From: JALRBM01 sp964615445
GTDB taxonomy: Bacteria; Patescibacteriota; Saccharimonadia; Saccharimonadales; Saccharimonadaceae
Assembly: GCA_964615445.1 (NCBI GenBank)
Contig: CAZTOK010000003.1
Coordinates: 1-64,000 of the forward strand
Direction: 5' to 3'
DNA: 64,000 nt
Of the stretch, positions 23,733 through 32,901 are shown in pieces; position 1 is the first letter of the stretch; each line of letters opens with the position of its first letter. The notes under the pieces were generated by a model. That model was given only the letters and a program-made list of their open reading frames with translations, made no database searches and was not told the DNA's origin. A program made the position numbers and the translations under genes.

Positions 23733-24539
23733 ATGAGTGAAGCCAAGAAGGCAGTGCTCACTGGTGACAAACTCAACGATATCGTGACGAAACGTTTCCT
23801 TGCGAATATGACTAAGTTTGACATTCAACATGTAGCTACATTCTGCGACGTTGAACTTGCGGCCGTGGGTAATTGGGCTAGTGGCGGTAGGCCTATGGGC
23901 GGACTTGTCACTATTAAACTCTGGTTTTTCCTGGAGCAGGTTGGTATTGAATCGCCTGAGTTGAAAAAAGTTCGTACTGAATACCCTCTTGGTGAGTATC
24001 TCGGACGCTTGCTTGCGTTCGGTGTATTGAGCCTAGAGAAAGTTCGAAAGTTGTGCAACAACGTGCAGAAAGATGCAATTTTCCGTGCCATTCGTGCACA
24101 AGGGAAACTGCATACACCAAGCGAGACTGACGTGGATGCTCTTCACGAAGAACACGATGAACTTCTGGCAATGGCAGTAGAGGAGTTTCAGAAGAAGCTT
24201 CCCCAGTCTTCACGGGCTGAGGTAGTGTCAGAGATTCAATCGAAAGGGTCCGATTCTAGTGAGTTGGATGCCCTTCGTGATCAAATTGCCGAGCTTGAGA
24301 GGCAACTGGAGGAAGCGAGGCGAGAATCGCCTCAAAAATCTGAACCAAGGTTCGGGTTGATTCAGAGAATTGCGGAGAGACTACAGATTGCACATGTGGC
24401 GGCTAACATAGCAGTACACCAGCTTTCGTCTGATGAACGAGACATCCTGCGTATGCTTATGGGTTCCAAGGGGATGTTTGATTTTTCTAACACCATTGAA
24501 CGCCTTTGTGGCAAGCGTGCTTTCGGGAGGGGAGCATGA
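23733..24539 (+). CDS. Island protein B: HTH-like domain plus coiled coil
   Basis: From ATG 23733, chosen for the AGGAGGTGAAG Shine-Dalgarno, the protein has 268 aa. Residues 20-70 (VATFCDVELAAVGNWASGG then a helix WFFLEQVG) look like a Cro/XRE-type helix-turn-helix. The central part is helical; residues 185-210 form a short coiled coil; the C-terminus (220-265) is helical with IVHQLSSDERDILRM-like content. No family is recognised. The stop overlaps the start of gene C (ATGA), so both are translated from one mRNA. Codon use matches A and C. Confidence 0.65.
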   Translation: MSEAKKAVLTGDKLNDIVTKRFLANMTKFDIQHVATFCDVELAAVGNWASGGRPMGGLVTIKLWFFLEQVGIESPELKKVRTEYPLGEYLGRLLAFGVLSLEKVRKLCNNVQKDAIFRAIRAQGKLHTPSETDVDALHEEHDELLAMAVEEFQKKLPQSSRAEVVSEIQSKGSDSSELDALRDQIAELERQLEEARRESPQKSEPRFGLIQRIAERLQIAHVAANIAVHQLSSDERDILRMLMGSKGMFDFSNTIERLCGKRAFGRGA

Positions 24540-26185
24540 GTACGATGGTAGCTGCTAACGATAATGAGGTTGCAATCGAATTCCACGCCGGTGAGGCGTT
24601 ATGGTCGTTTGCAACGACGTATCCGACACTGCCGCTTTGCCTTATTGAAGCGGTGCAAAATGCCATTGATGCCAATGCGCATGTTGTTTTTGTAGGTGTT
24701 GACCTTGTAGAACGTCGAGTTGCTATCTGTGATGATGGTGACGGAGCGACACGTGGACAAATGAGCCATGCACTTGGGAGCGTTGGAAAGGGAGTTAAAT
24801 CTTCAGATAAGATTGGGCGTTTCGGTCGAGGCTTCATTGCGCCACTTCCAATGGCACAGACGATGACTGTGTATAGTCGTGCCCGCGGTGAATCTCACAT
24901 TAACTACTGGTTGCTCATTGGTGAGCAACTGCGCAAGATGGAACGAAATCTCAAGATTCCTTACGCCATATACGAGGATTTCCCGTCATTGCCGTTTCCT
25001 TTTACTCATAGCCACAACGAGGCTAAGGTAGGGAAGCGAGCGACGCGTTGGAGTACGATGATTTTGCTCGACAGATTGATCGACGACAAGGCTTTGACGA
25101 CGATTGATCCTGAAGATTTCGAACTTCTCCTGCTTGGAAAGCTGCGGCGACCCATGCGGGAAAAGAACGTCACAGTCTTCTTGAAGGTTAGAGATCGTAG
25201 TAATAAGGTTAAAACACGCAAGATTACGGCGACGAATTTCACAGGTGAGAAACTTAACGAAGTGAAGCTGTTCGCTAATGCTTCTGGAGACGTCGTTCTT
25301 TCTCTTTACAAAGCGCGCATGAGCGGTGGAAAACGTAGTGGTAGAGTGGAGTTCTTCCAGGATGGCGATCCTTCTTCCATTGGAGCGAAGGAGTTCCGCG
25401 CCCAGGCAATGGGGCTTGGGTGGTATGGTGGTGCGTCGGATGAATCTATCAAGAATGGGATTGATGCCCTTTGTAGTGGATTTTTCGAAGGTGGCGTGTC
25501 AGTTCAGAATATTGAGCTTCATCCTGAGCGTAAAAAGTTTGAAAATGGTGATGCGCTAACTGACCTATATGCTTTGATTGGCGACTGGTACGAGAAGGTT
25601 GGCAATGCTTACCTTAATGATGACCACGAACGCCGTACTGAGAAACGATATCAAGAGCTTGGCGCTCGCTCACTTGAGTGGCTGCTGAGTCAGTTGGATA
25701 CGCCCGAATTTGCAGAACTTCGTCGGAACCTTCAGGGTATCGTATCCGCTTCGAGTAGCAGTGAACGTACAGGAGAGGAGCAGCCTAAAAAGCCTACTGA
25801 ACGCACAAAGTCCCCCAGGTCGAGGCGTGTTGTCGTCAGGCCTAGGCCCGAAGCAAAGGAAGAAGAACCACAGCAAACTCGCCGAGGCTCGTTCAGCTTG
25901 AGCTTCGCCTACGAAATGCTAAGTGGTTCTACGAGGCTTTGGGAGTACGATCACCAGGAAGGAGTTATAACCTTCAATATCCGTCATCCGCTTTGGGTGA
26001 AAGTGGATTCGGGGAAGCAGAGTCCCAAGACTGATCGACGAGTGGTTCATACTCAATCGTTTATTGGCTTTAAGATCATCTTCTGGTTGGCGACTCACGA
26101 GGATCCTGGCGCGCTTGAGCTACATCGCTATTTACTCGATCAGGAAGTAGAGTACTATATTGAAGGGTTCGTGTTGAAAATGTAA
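24536..26185 (+). CDS. Island protein C: GHKL (Bergerat-fold) ATPase
   Basis: From ATG 24536 (GGGAGGGGAGC before it) the protein has 549 aa. The N-terminal domain shows Bergerat motifs: E38, N42 and D45 in IEAVQNAIDANA, DDGDG at 66-70, and the lid glycines GRFGRGF at 94-100. This is the ATP site of MutL, Hsp90, MORC and histidine kinases. There is no kinase dimerisation domain. Residues about 200-380 may be a transducer region; about 405-455 is a Lys/Arg/Pro-rich linker; 465-549 is a small C-terminal domain. It is translationally coupled to B. A MutL/MORC-like DNA-directed clamp is a reasonable guess, but no function is shown. Confidence 0.75.
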   Translation: MSTMVAANDNEVAIEFHAGEALWSFATTYPTLPLCLIEAVQNAIDANAHVVFVGVDLVERRVAICDDGDGATRGQMSHALGSVGKGVKSSDKIGRFGRGFIAPLPMAQTMTVYSRARGESHINYWLLIGEQLRKMERNLKIPYAIYEDFPSLPFPFTHSHNEAKVGKRATRWSTMILLDRLIDDKALTTIDPEDFELLLLGKLRRPMREKNVTVFLKVRDRSNKVKTRKITATNFTGEKLNEVKLFANASGDVVLSLYKARMSGGKRSGRVEFFQDGDPSSIGAKEFRAQAMGLGWYGGASDESIKNGIDALCSGFFEGGVSVQNIELHPERKKFENGDALTDLYALIGDWYEKVGNAYLNDDHERRTEKRYQELGARSLEWLLSQLDTPEFAELRRNLQGIVSASSSSERTGEEQPKKPTERTKSPRSRRVVVRPRPEAKEEEPQQTRRGSFSLSFAYEMLSGSTRLWEYDHQEGVITFNIRHPLWVKVDSGKQSPKTDRRVVHTQSFIGFKIIFWLATHEDPGALELHRYLLDQEVEYYIEGFVLKM

Positions 26186-26213
26186 GAGCTGTTAAATCGT
26201 CAAAATATGGCGT

Positions 26214-26240
26214 CCCCGCACCGAAAGGTGCGGGGCAGTT
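26214..26240 (+). terminator. Terminator-like hairpin after the island
   Basis: CCCCGCACC-GAAA-GGTGCGGGG: nine perfect base pairs with a GNRA tetraloop, then CAGTTTAATTT. Confidence 0.75.
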
Positions 26241-26278
26241 TAATTTCTGTAACTAATATTATAATAATATTATAATAA

Positions 26279-26779
26279 TCAACCTTGTTGTGGCGCTGAA
26301 AGATAATCGATCTCTTTAATAATATCGAGTAAAGCCTGTGCACGACGCGCTTCATCGGCAATACTGCGTGCCGCTTCGTGTGCTGGGGCAATCAAAGCCT
26401 TGTCATCAGTTGAGCGAAGAAGGAGGAGATACGTATCGAACTTTTCTTCAGGCGAAACATTTAATTTATCTACCAAAGGACGCAGCTCGCTAAGGGCATC
26501 TTTTTTAATAGAATCGAGATCACCTGTTGTGGTTGAAGTAGGCACGACTGGCGCTGGCATTTGAATAGGATCGGGCATAGTAGTAGGGGCTGGAGCGGTG
26601 GTAGGGTCAGATACTTCACTGACTGCTGGTTCTTCCTCGGTTGGCTCAGCTTTAGCAGTGGTCGTGTCGGTAACAGGTGTTGCTGCAGCCTCGTCAGCTT
26701 GCTGATTAACGCCAGCAAGTACCTTGGCTAGTTCCTGATCATCGCTAATTGGTTGTTGACTTGTTGGTTGAATATCCAT
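26279..26779 (-). CDS. Ala/Thr/Pro-rich protein with a C-terminal helical domain, unknown function
   Basis: Starting at ATG 26779 (GAGGTGGGC before it) the protein has 166 aa. Residues 1-85 are low-complexity with repeated Pro, Thr, Ala and Glu and are surely disordered. Residues 90-160 look like two or three helices (ALSELRPLVDKLNVSPEEKFDTYLLLL). No signal peptide is seen, so it is probably cytosolic. The family is not recognised. It is divergent from the isomerase gene. Confidence 0.65.
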   Translation of the reverse strand: MDIQPTSQQPISDDQELAKVLAGVNQQADEAAATPVTDTTTAKAEPTEEEPAVSEVSDPTTAPAPTTMPDPIQMPAPVVPTSTTTGDLDSIKKDALSELRPLVDKLNVSPEEKFDTYLLLLRSTDDKALIAPAHEAARSIADEARRAQALLDIIKEIDYLSAPQQG

Positions 26780-26870
26780 GCCCACCTCTAATAATTAGTA
26801 CTTATGCTTCTTTACTAAATACTGTATCATAGGAAGAGTAGAACTCGCAAGTAGCTAACCAGGAGGTGGG

Positions 26871-27914
26871 ATGTTAGATGATGATAATGTATTGAAACAG
26901 CGCGATCCGGAAGGGGCACTTGGGGTGGCGGCAACTCAGGCCGACCAAGCACGCTTCGCGGTGCATGTTGAAAATCCTGAAAACGACGGCCGGCCTATTT
27001 CGCGAGTGGTTGTGGTTGGCATGGGCGGTTCGGCGCTTGCAGCCCTTCTTGCCAGATCTTGGTTCTCCCTTGAACTGAATGTGCCCATAGAAGTAGTTCG
27101 AGCATATAACCTGCCAGGGTATGTCGACTATAACACGCTAGTTATTGTTAGTAGTTATTCTGGCAATACCGAAGAAACGCTCAGTTCCCTTAAAGATGCT
27201 CAGATGCGCAATGCTCAGATCGCCATCGTTACTGCTGGTGGAAAACTTGAGGTAGTTGCAAAAGAGGGAAGTATTGCGCATGTTCTTTTACCAGGCGGCT
27301 TGCCTCAGCGTATGACCTCTATCTTTAATCTCCGTGCTCTTACGGCACTTCTTGCTCATTTTGGCGTTATTAGTTACGATCATTTTGCAGAGATTGCCGA
27401 CCAGGCAGATTGGCTTCATGAACAAACCCGGCTTTGGACTCCTGATGTTACTACTGATAAAAATTATGCCAAGCAACTCGCACTCCTTGCCGTAGGCAAA
27501 ACCCCTGTTTTTTATGCAGGCACAATTATGTCACCAGTGGCTTACAAATGGAAAATTAGCTGGAACGAAAATGCCAAAAATACTGCTTTTTGGGACGAGT
27601 ATCCTGAGTTCAATCATAACGAATTTATGGGTTGGGCTTCGCATCCAGTTGAAAAACCATTTGTCATCTTTGATTTAATTAGTAGTTTTGAACATCCACG
27701 AATTATACGACGCTTTGAAATTAGCGATCGACTGCTCAGTGGTATGCGGCCAAAAGCTAACGTCGTACAGCTTAAAGGCCGCAGTGTGATTGCGCAAATG
27801 CTATGGGGAAGCATTTTAGCCGATTTTGTAAGTATTTACGTGGCTATTCTCAATGGTGTCGATCCAACGCCTGTGGCTTTGATTGAAAAATTGAAAAAAG
27901 AAATGGCTAATTAG
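26871..27914 (+). CDS. Bifunctional phosphoglucose/phosphomannose isomerase family (SIS domain)
   Basis: The 347-aa protein has an SIS domain with VVVVGMGGSALAALLA (about 43-58), VIVSSYSGNTEETLSS (about 88-103) and IAIVTAGGKL. It ends with WNENAKNTAFWDEYPEFNHNEFMGW, a segment typical of the archaeal/bacterial PGI/PMI group. It interconverts glucose-6-P or mannose-6-P and fructose-6-P. AGGAGGTGGG precedes the ATG. With zwf at 39 kb it suggests a pentose-phosphate entry route. Confidence 0.9.
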   Translation: MLDDDNVLKQRDPEGALGVAATQADQARFAVHVENPENDGRPISRVVVVGMGGSALAALLARSWFSLELNVPIEVVRAYNLPGYVDYNTLVIVSSYSGNTEETLSSLKDAQMRNAQIAIVTAGGKLEVVAKEGSIAHVLLPGGLPQRMTSIFNLRALTALLAHFGVISYDHFAEIADQADWLHEQTRLWTPDVTTDKNYAKQLALLAVGKTPVFYAGTIMSPVAYKWKISWNENAKNTAFWDEYPEFNHNEFMGWASHPVEKPFVIFDLISSFEHPRIIRRFEISDRLLSGMRPKANVVQLKGRSVIAQMLWGSILADFVSIYVAILNGVDPTPVALIEKLKKEMAN

Positions 27915-29137
27915 TGATATTGACGTAATGATTCGATTGGATCTTTTCGAGCGGCACGCATAGCTGGATAAATGCCAAATATAACCCCTACGCCAATAGA
28001 AGTTCCAAGCGCTGTTATGGCGATTTGCCAGGTAAAAGCGGGGCTAAACGTAAGGAATGTACTAATGGCAAACGCCAAAATATAGCCTGTAATATAGCCT
28101 AAAAAGCCGCCGACCAGGCTAATCATGAGTGATTCTATAAGAAATTGCCAAATAACTGTTCGGTCACTAGCGCCTACGGCTTTTCGAAGGCCAATCTCCC
28201 TGGTGCGCTCGCTGACGCTTACGAGCATAATATTCATGATGCCAATGCCACCAATGATAAGGGAAATAGCTGCAATAACGGTCATAACCACAGTAAGTCC
28301 TGTGAAAAACTGACTGGTTGGTGTAGCGATATCTTGTCCAGATAAAACGGTAAAATCGGTTTCACCCAAGTGGTTTTTAGCAAGGCGGGTAGTGACCGCC
28401 TTTATAATGTCGGGAAGCTTATTGATATTTTTGGCGCGCACATCAATCTGTTGAATCTGTGCTAGGCCACTATGAAACACCTTACCGCTCTCAAGGCTAA
28501 TAATAGCGGCATGATCAAAATCAACCCCGTTATAATTAATAGGATTATTTAAGGTACTTAAAATGCCAATCACGGTGAATGTTTGGTTGCCCACAGAGAA
28601 GGTTTGGCCGATGGACTCGTCGGTACCAAATAAATCTACAGAGAGCTGGCTTCCAATGACTGCTGTATCTCTATTGGTTGTAGGGTCAATAAATTGGCCA
28701 GCACGTATGGGTAGCTGCACAATGCCTGCAAGGGACGGCATTGTTGCTACAAGTACACCCTTGTTAGTTGTTGTGTCTCCAGCTTTAAAGGTGCCATTAA
28801 TAGTCATAAGAGGTGCTGCTGCATCGACATTATCTAGTGCTTGGATATCGGTTAAATCTTTCTCGGTAATAGTACTGGTAGCGTACTGCTGCTGAATAGG
28901 ATTGGCAATATTCGTTAGATCGTTAGCTTGGCTGCCGGGTCGAATAACAGCAATATTATTTCCAAGGGCATTCACTTGGCCGGAAATAATTTGCGTAATA
29001 CCACCACTTAGCGAAAGGATAATAATAACGCTTGCCACCCCAATAGTTACCCCAAGGGTTGTAAGAAGAGTGCGGGTTTTGGTGAGTTTCAGCGAATGAT
29101 ACGCATTTTGTAGATGTTCAACGATGAATAAGCGCAT
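27911..29137 (-). CDS. MacB/FtsX-type ABC transporter permease
   Basis: The 408-aa protein has one N-terminal membrane helix (about 20-43), a large extracytoplasmic MacB_PCD domain (about 45-270) and three C-terminal helices (about 285-395) with the FtsX motif RTREIGLRKAVGAS. This is the half-transporter of the MacB/LolC type, which moves lipids, peptides or drugs outward by mechanotransmission. Its ATG overlaps the stop of the ATPase gene (TAATG), so the two form one operon. Confidence 0.92.
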   Translation of the reverse strand: MRLFIVEHLQNAYHSLKLTKTRTLLTTLGVTIGVASVIIILSLSGGITQIISGQVNALGNNIAVIRPGSQANDLTNIANPIQQQYATSTITEKDLTDIQALDNVDAAAPLMTINGTFKAGDTTTNKGVLVATMPSLAGIVQLPIRAGQFIDPTTNRDTAVIGSQLSVDLFGTDESIGQTFSVGNQTFTVIGILSTLNNPINYNGVDFDHAAIISLESGKVFHSGLAQIQQIDVRAKNINKLPDIIKAVTTRLAKNHLGETDFTVLSGQDIATPTSQFFTGLTVVMTVIAAISLIIGGIGIMNIMLVSVSERTREIGLRKAVGASDRTVIWQFLIESLMISLVGGFLGYITGYILAFAISTFLTFSPAFTWQIAITALGTSIGVGVIFGIYPAMRAARKDPIESLRQYH

Positions 29138-29967
29138 TACTTTTTCTTAGCCTTTGGTTTACGTTTTTTTGCAGGAGCTTTTTTAACTGATTTCTCACTT
29201 TTTTTCGGCTTCTCTTTGGCTTGCCGTGCGCTTAAGGGGATTTTCTCTGTTTTAGCTTCGGTCTGAATTGGTATTTTTGTGTCGCTGGCTATTTTACCAT
29301 CGAGCATATGAATGACACGGCTGGCATAGGTAGTGAGTGCTGGGTTGTGTGTGACCATAATGATGGTATTGCCGCGCTTATGGATATCAGAAAGTTCCTC
29401 CATAATCACATGACTAGCTTTGCTATCAAGGTTGCCAGTAGGTTCGTCCGCTAAAATAATAGAAGGGTTATTAACTAGTGCACGAGCAATGGCAACACGC
29501 TGAATTTGGCCACCTGAGAGTTGCCAAGGCATATAATATTCACGCTCGGAAAGGTGAAAATTCTTTAAGCTTTCGCTGGCTTGTTTTAGGCGCTTGGTAC
29601 GATGAATGCCGCTATAGGTAAGAGGAAGGGCCACATTTTCAATCACCGTCATGCGATTAATGAGGTTAAAATTTTGAAACACAATGCCAATTTGCTGGCT
29701 GCGTATGCGGGCGTGGCGGCCACGGCTGAGCTTATCGACAGACTTGCCGTCGAGAATGTATTCACCTTCATCAGCTCGATCAAGCAGACCAAGAATATTA
29801 AGTAAGGTCGTCTTGCCACACCCACTCGGTCCCATAATCGTAATAAATTCACCTTTATCAATGGTAAGATCAACTCGGTCGAGCGCATGGTGCTCAGTGT
29901 CGCCAGTACCATATGCTTTGGTAAGACCACGAAGTTCAATAACAGGAGAGGAATGCGTTTTTGCCAT
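29137..29967 (-). CDS. ABC transporter ATP-binding protein (MacB/LolD type)
   Basis: From ATG 29967 the protein has 276 aa. It has Walker A (GPSGCGKTT), the Q-loop, signature LSGGQ-like (QLSGGQIQR), Walker B (IILADEPTGNLDS) and the switch His (MVTHN). The C-terminal 45 residues are a Lys/Pro/Ala-rich tail that ends in KKRKPKAKKK, unusual for LolD and probably disordered. A longer frame upstream reads through the antisense of tRNA-Ser and is not real. TATAAT lies 10 bases before the chosen start. Confidence 0.93.
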   Translation of the reverse strand: MAKTHSSPVIELRGLTKAYGTGDTEHHALDRVDLTIDKGEFITIMGPSGCGKTTLLNILGLLDRADEGEYILDGKSVDKLSRGRHARIRSQQIGIVFQNFNLINRMTVIENVALPLTYSGIHRTKRLKQASESLKNFHLSEREYYMPWQLSGGQIQRVAIARALVNNPSIILADEPTGNLDSKASHVIMEELSDIHKRGNTIIMVTHNPALTTYASRVIHMLDGKIASDTKIPIQTEAKTEKIPLSARQAKEKPKKSEKSVKKAPAKKRKPKAKKK

Positions 29968-30053
29968 GACTGCTCTTATTATATGAATGGATAAGAGACA
30001 AAAGCAACCGTAAGAGGAACGTAAATTATACAACTGGTATAATGAGTCGGTAC

Positions 30054-30143
30054 GGAGAGGTGGCCGAGTGGTTGAAGGCGCACGCTTGGAAAGCGTGTAT
30101 TGGGGCGACTCAATCGCAGGTTCGAATCCTGTTCTCTCCGCCA
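30054..30143 (+). tRNA. tRNA-Ser (anticodon GGA)
   Basis: Class II tRNA with acceptor GGAGAGG, anticodon stem CACGC/GCGTG around loop TTGGAAA (anticodon GGA, reads UCC/UCU), long variable arm, T-loop TTCGAAT and encoded CCA (30141-30143). TATAAT at 30038-30043 is its likely -10 box. Confidence 0.96.
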
Positions 30144-30176
30144 TAATAAATACATCTAAAAGCTGTATTTATTATG
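30144..30176 (+). terminator. AT-rich inverted repeat after tRNA-Ser
   Basis: TAATAAATACA pairs perfectly with TGTATTTATTA. It directly follows the CCA. No U-run follows the stem, so termination is likely but unproven. Confidence 0.5.
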
Positions 30177-30196
30177 TCAAAGATATGGCGATTAAA

Positions 30197-30225
30197 TTAC
30201 AACAATAAGATGCTCATGCTATAAT
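30197..30225 (+). promoter_or_regulatory. Promoter of the fibre-like pair
   Basis: TTACAA (30197-30202), 17 bases, TATAAT (30220-30225), 51 bases before the start at 30277. Confidence 0.65.
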
Positions 30226-30276
30226 AAAAAATAGTAAAGTAGAAGTAGCGTAAATAACAATAAAAAGGACTTAAAC

Positions 30277-31170
30277 GTGGCACGTTTACCAATTCCAGGA
30301 TCAGATAATGGCACATGGGGAACACTTCTCAACGACTATCTTTCCCAGGCACATAATAGCGACGGAACGCTCAAAGTAGGAAGTACCTCGGGCACTGGCG
30401 CTGAACAGACGGCTAATAAAGGAGCGGCAAATGGCTACGCCTCGCTCGATAGCGGCGGCAAGGTGCCGACAGCTCAATTACCAACAAGCGCAACAGGCGT
30501 TCAGTCGCTCACTGCAGCGGACGCGACAATTACTATTGGCGGAACAAGTACGAATCCAACCGTTGGCGTCGGTACGATTCCTGAATCGAAGGTAACCAAT
30601 CTTATTACCGATTTAGCTGCAAAGGCAAATGCTGCAACCACTATTACGGCAGGCACAGGACTCACGGGTGGAGGTGATCTCTCGACAAACCGCACGCTAA
30701 CCGTTAGTTATGGTACGGGAGCAGGTACGGCTGCACAGGGAAACGATGCTCGTATTACCGGTGCCGAGCAAACGACTAATAAAGGTATTGCTGGCGGATA
30801 CGCACCACTTAATGGCAGCAGCAAAGTGCCAACGGCAAATTTACCATTGGTGTTCCCTCCGGTAACACTTACTGATGCTGCAACTATTGCCACTGATGCT
30901 AGCCAAAGCAATCATTTTAGAGTCACACTGGGTGGCAATCGCACTTTAGGAAACCCTACTAACCCATCGGATGGTCAAAAAGTCATGTGGGAAATTATTC
31001 AAGATGGAACAGGTTCGCGCACTATTACACTCGATACGCAATTTGCATTAGGAACAGATATTACATCTATTACTCTTACGACAGCAGCAGGCAAGCGCGA
31101 TTTTCTGGGTGCGGTCTACAATTCAACCGCCAGTAAATGGTATGTGATTGCCTTCGTAAAGGGGTACTAG
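30277..31170 (+). CDS. Fibre-like surface protein with GTWG N-terminal module
   Basis: The 297-aa protein opens with RLPIPGSDNGTWGTLLNDYL, a module shared with the protein at 59475. It then has Gly/Thr/Ala-rich repeats of phage tail-fibre style, twice passing through AEQTxNKG-x(1-3)-GYAxL, with a TGLTGGGDLSTNRTLTV segment well known in tail fibres. The C-terminal 100 residues form a beta domain (HFRVTLGGNRTLGNPTNPSDGQKV). No signal peptide is visible. AAAAGGA precedes the ATG. It probably assembles into an extracellular fibre; the export route is unclear. Confidence 0.75.
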   Translation: MARLPIPGSDNGTWGTLLNDYLSQAHNSDGTLKVGSTSGTGAEQTANKGAANGYASLDSGGKVPTAQLPTSATGVQSLTAADATITIGGTSTNPTVGVGTIPESKVTNLITDLAAKANAATTITAGTGLTGGGDLSTNRTLTVSYGTGAGTAAQGNDARITGAEQTTNKGIAGGYAPLNGSSKVPTANLPLVFPPVTLTDAATIATDASQSNHFRVTLGGNRTLGNPTNPSDGQKVMWEIIQDGTGSRTITLDTQFALGTDITSITLTTAAGKRDFLGAVYNSTASKWYVIAFVKGY

Positions 31171-31171
31171 T

Positions 31172-31867
31172 GTGCCGACACTTATTACGAGCTACTTTGC
31201 TGCTTCACCAACTGCGGGTGATACAAGCTCATTAGTAACACCAACATTTACTCCATCGAATGGAGAAGTTATTGTTGTAAAGGCAGCAACATGGGATACA
31301 GGTACGGCTTCAGGCACACCAAGCGGCGGTGGCTTAACGTATACCCAGCAGATTATCGGAGCTCCGGGTGGATTTGCGGGATATGCAACAATTTTTACTG
31401 CGGTTGTTTCGGGTTCGCCGGGGTCAATGACGGTAACTCTGTCACCTCCGGCTTCTAGTTCTCACCATTCTATGGTGGTTGAGCGGTGGAGTAGCGCACA
31501 AATGGCTGTTACGCCGGCGGTGAGTAGCCCTATTTTTGGAAACAGTACGCAGGCATCCGCAACCATTACCACAACTGCAGCTAATTCTATTGTGACCTGG
31601 GCAAACGTAGACGAATTGAGTCAAGATCCGACAGGACACACCTACCTATCCGGTGCAATAGAAGATGGGTTATCGGATGGTAGTAGTGGTGCACGAAGTG
31701 TTCAGTATTATGCATATCAAGCCGCGGCAACTGCAGGATCTCAGACAATCGGCATGTCGGTGCCGGCAACGCAAAAATGGACCATGGTAGGTATAGAAGT
31801 TTTAGATGCTTCAACACCACCGCCAACGTCACCACCTGGTGCTGCATTTATGACCTTTTTTAATTAA
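31172..31867 (+). CDS. Beta-rich fibre-associated protein, unknown function
   Basis: The 231-aa protein starts at GTG one base after the previous stop, so it belongs to the same operon. It is Ser/Thr/Gly-rich, beta-strand-like, without Cys or signal peptide. It resembles in size, composition and position the protein at 61681: both end in a short Pro-rich linker and a hydrophobic tip (PPGAAFMTFFN here). A structural part of a fibre or decoration protein is likely. Confidence 0.6.
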   Translation: MPTLITSYFAASPTAGDTSSLVTPTFTPSNGEVIVVKAATWDTGTASGTPSGGGLTYTQQIIGAPGGFAGYATIFTAVVSGSPGSMTVTLSPPASSSHHSMVVERWSSAQMAVTPAVSSPIFGNSTQASATITTTAANSIVTWANVDELSQDPTGHTYLSGAIEDGLSDGSSGARSVQYYAYQAAATAGSQTIGMSVPATQKWTMVGIEVLDASTPPPTSPPGAAFMTFFN

Positions 31868-31869
31868 TT

Positions 31870-32901
31870 ATGAAGAAATCGCTATCACGTCCCAAAAAAA
31901 TATTCCTGTGGGTAATAGGGAGTATTATCGGGCTCATAGCGTTTGTATTGTTAGCATTCCGAGTAAGTCCATGGCCTGGTGTGCTCGTTATTCGACACGT
32001 GTTTGATGACGGTGCTGCTAAAGTTCATCAGGCCCTCCTAGCACATCAACCTAGTGTGGCGGTAACTACCATTGCAAACCAACAGTATTACCCCAATGAC
32101 TCTGACGCGTATCTAGATGCTTATTTTCCCGCGAACGTTGGGAGTAAAAAACTTCCGCTACTTATTTGGACACACGGTGGAGCTTGGATTTCTGGAAATA
32201 AAGACGATTACGCGCCGTACTATAAATTAATAGCTGCCAAAGGATTTGCTGTTGTGGCGCTTAATTATACACTTTCGCCGAGCAAAGCTTACCCGGCGCA
32301 GCTCCGCCAGATGAATGAGGCGTATGCATACATAAAACAAAATGCCACTAGTTTTCATAGCGATATGGGCCGAGTGTTTTTTGCCGGAGACTCAGCTGGT
32401 TCGCAGTTATCTGCCCAAATGGCGGCTATGATCACTAATCCGTTCTACGCGCAAGAGGTAGGTATAGCACCAAACTTTGCGAAGTCTCAATTAAAAGGTG
32501 TGGTTCTTAATTGTGGTATTTACAAAATGGGTGAGCTAGCTACGCCCGACCCTACGCTACCGAAAATTGTTGGATGGGGGGATGATGTAGCGGTATGGGC
32601 GTATAGCGGTACAAAAAACTTCACCGACCCGATTATTCATCAGATGTCGCCATATTATCATGTGACGGGTGATTTTCCACCAACATATATTTCTGGCGGT
32701 AATGCCGATCCACTTACCAATGTGCAGTCTAAACCATTTGCACAAGAGCTGACAACGCTCGGTGTACCAGTGACAACGTTGTTTTACTCGGACAATCATC
32801 AGCCAGCTTTGCCGCATGAGTATCAGTTTAATCTCGACAATAACGACGGCATGCAGGCCCTGGCAATGACCGTTTCTTTCTTAGAAGCACATCTTCAATA
32901 A
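31870..32901 (+). CDS. Membrane-anchored alpha/beta hydrolase (esterase/lipase type)
   Basis: One N-terminal membrane helix (about 11-31) anchors a BD-FAE-like alpha/beta hydrolase domain facing outside. HGGAW (oxyanion hole) is near residue 97, the nucleophile elbow is GDSAG (about 172-176), the acid is likely Asp in GGNADPLT and the base His in ALPHEYQF. It would cleave carboxyl esters. It follows the fibre pair by two bases and its stop touches the operator palindrome of the nrd locus. Confidence 0.85.
   Translation: MKKSLSRPKKIFLWVIGSIIGLIAFVLLAFRVSPWPGVLVIRHVFDDGAAKVHQALLAHQPSVAVTTIANQQYYPNDSDAYLDAYFPANVGSKKLPLLIWTHGGAWISGNKDDYAPYYKLIAAKGFAVVALNYTLSPSKAYPAQLRQMNEAYAYIKQNATSFHSDMGRVFFAGDSAGSQLSAQMAAMITNPFYAQEVGIAPNFAKSQLKGVVLNCGIYKMGELATPDPTLPKIVGWGDDVAVWAYSGTKNFTDPIIHQMSPYYHVTGDFPPTYISGGNADPLTNVQSKPFAQELTTLGVPVTTLFYSDNHQPALPHEYQFNLDNNDGMQALAMTVSFLEAHLQ

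Noticed and set aside
29968..30144. N-terminal extension of the ABC ATPase starting at 30144
   Set aside because: It translates the antisense of the tRNA-Ser gene, a familiar artefact; ATG 29967 begins the conserved domain.
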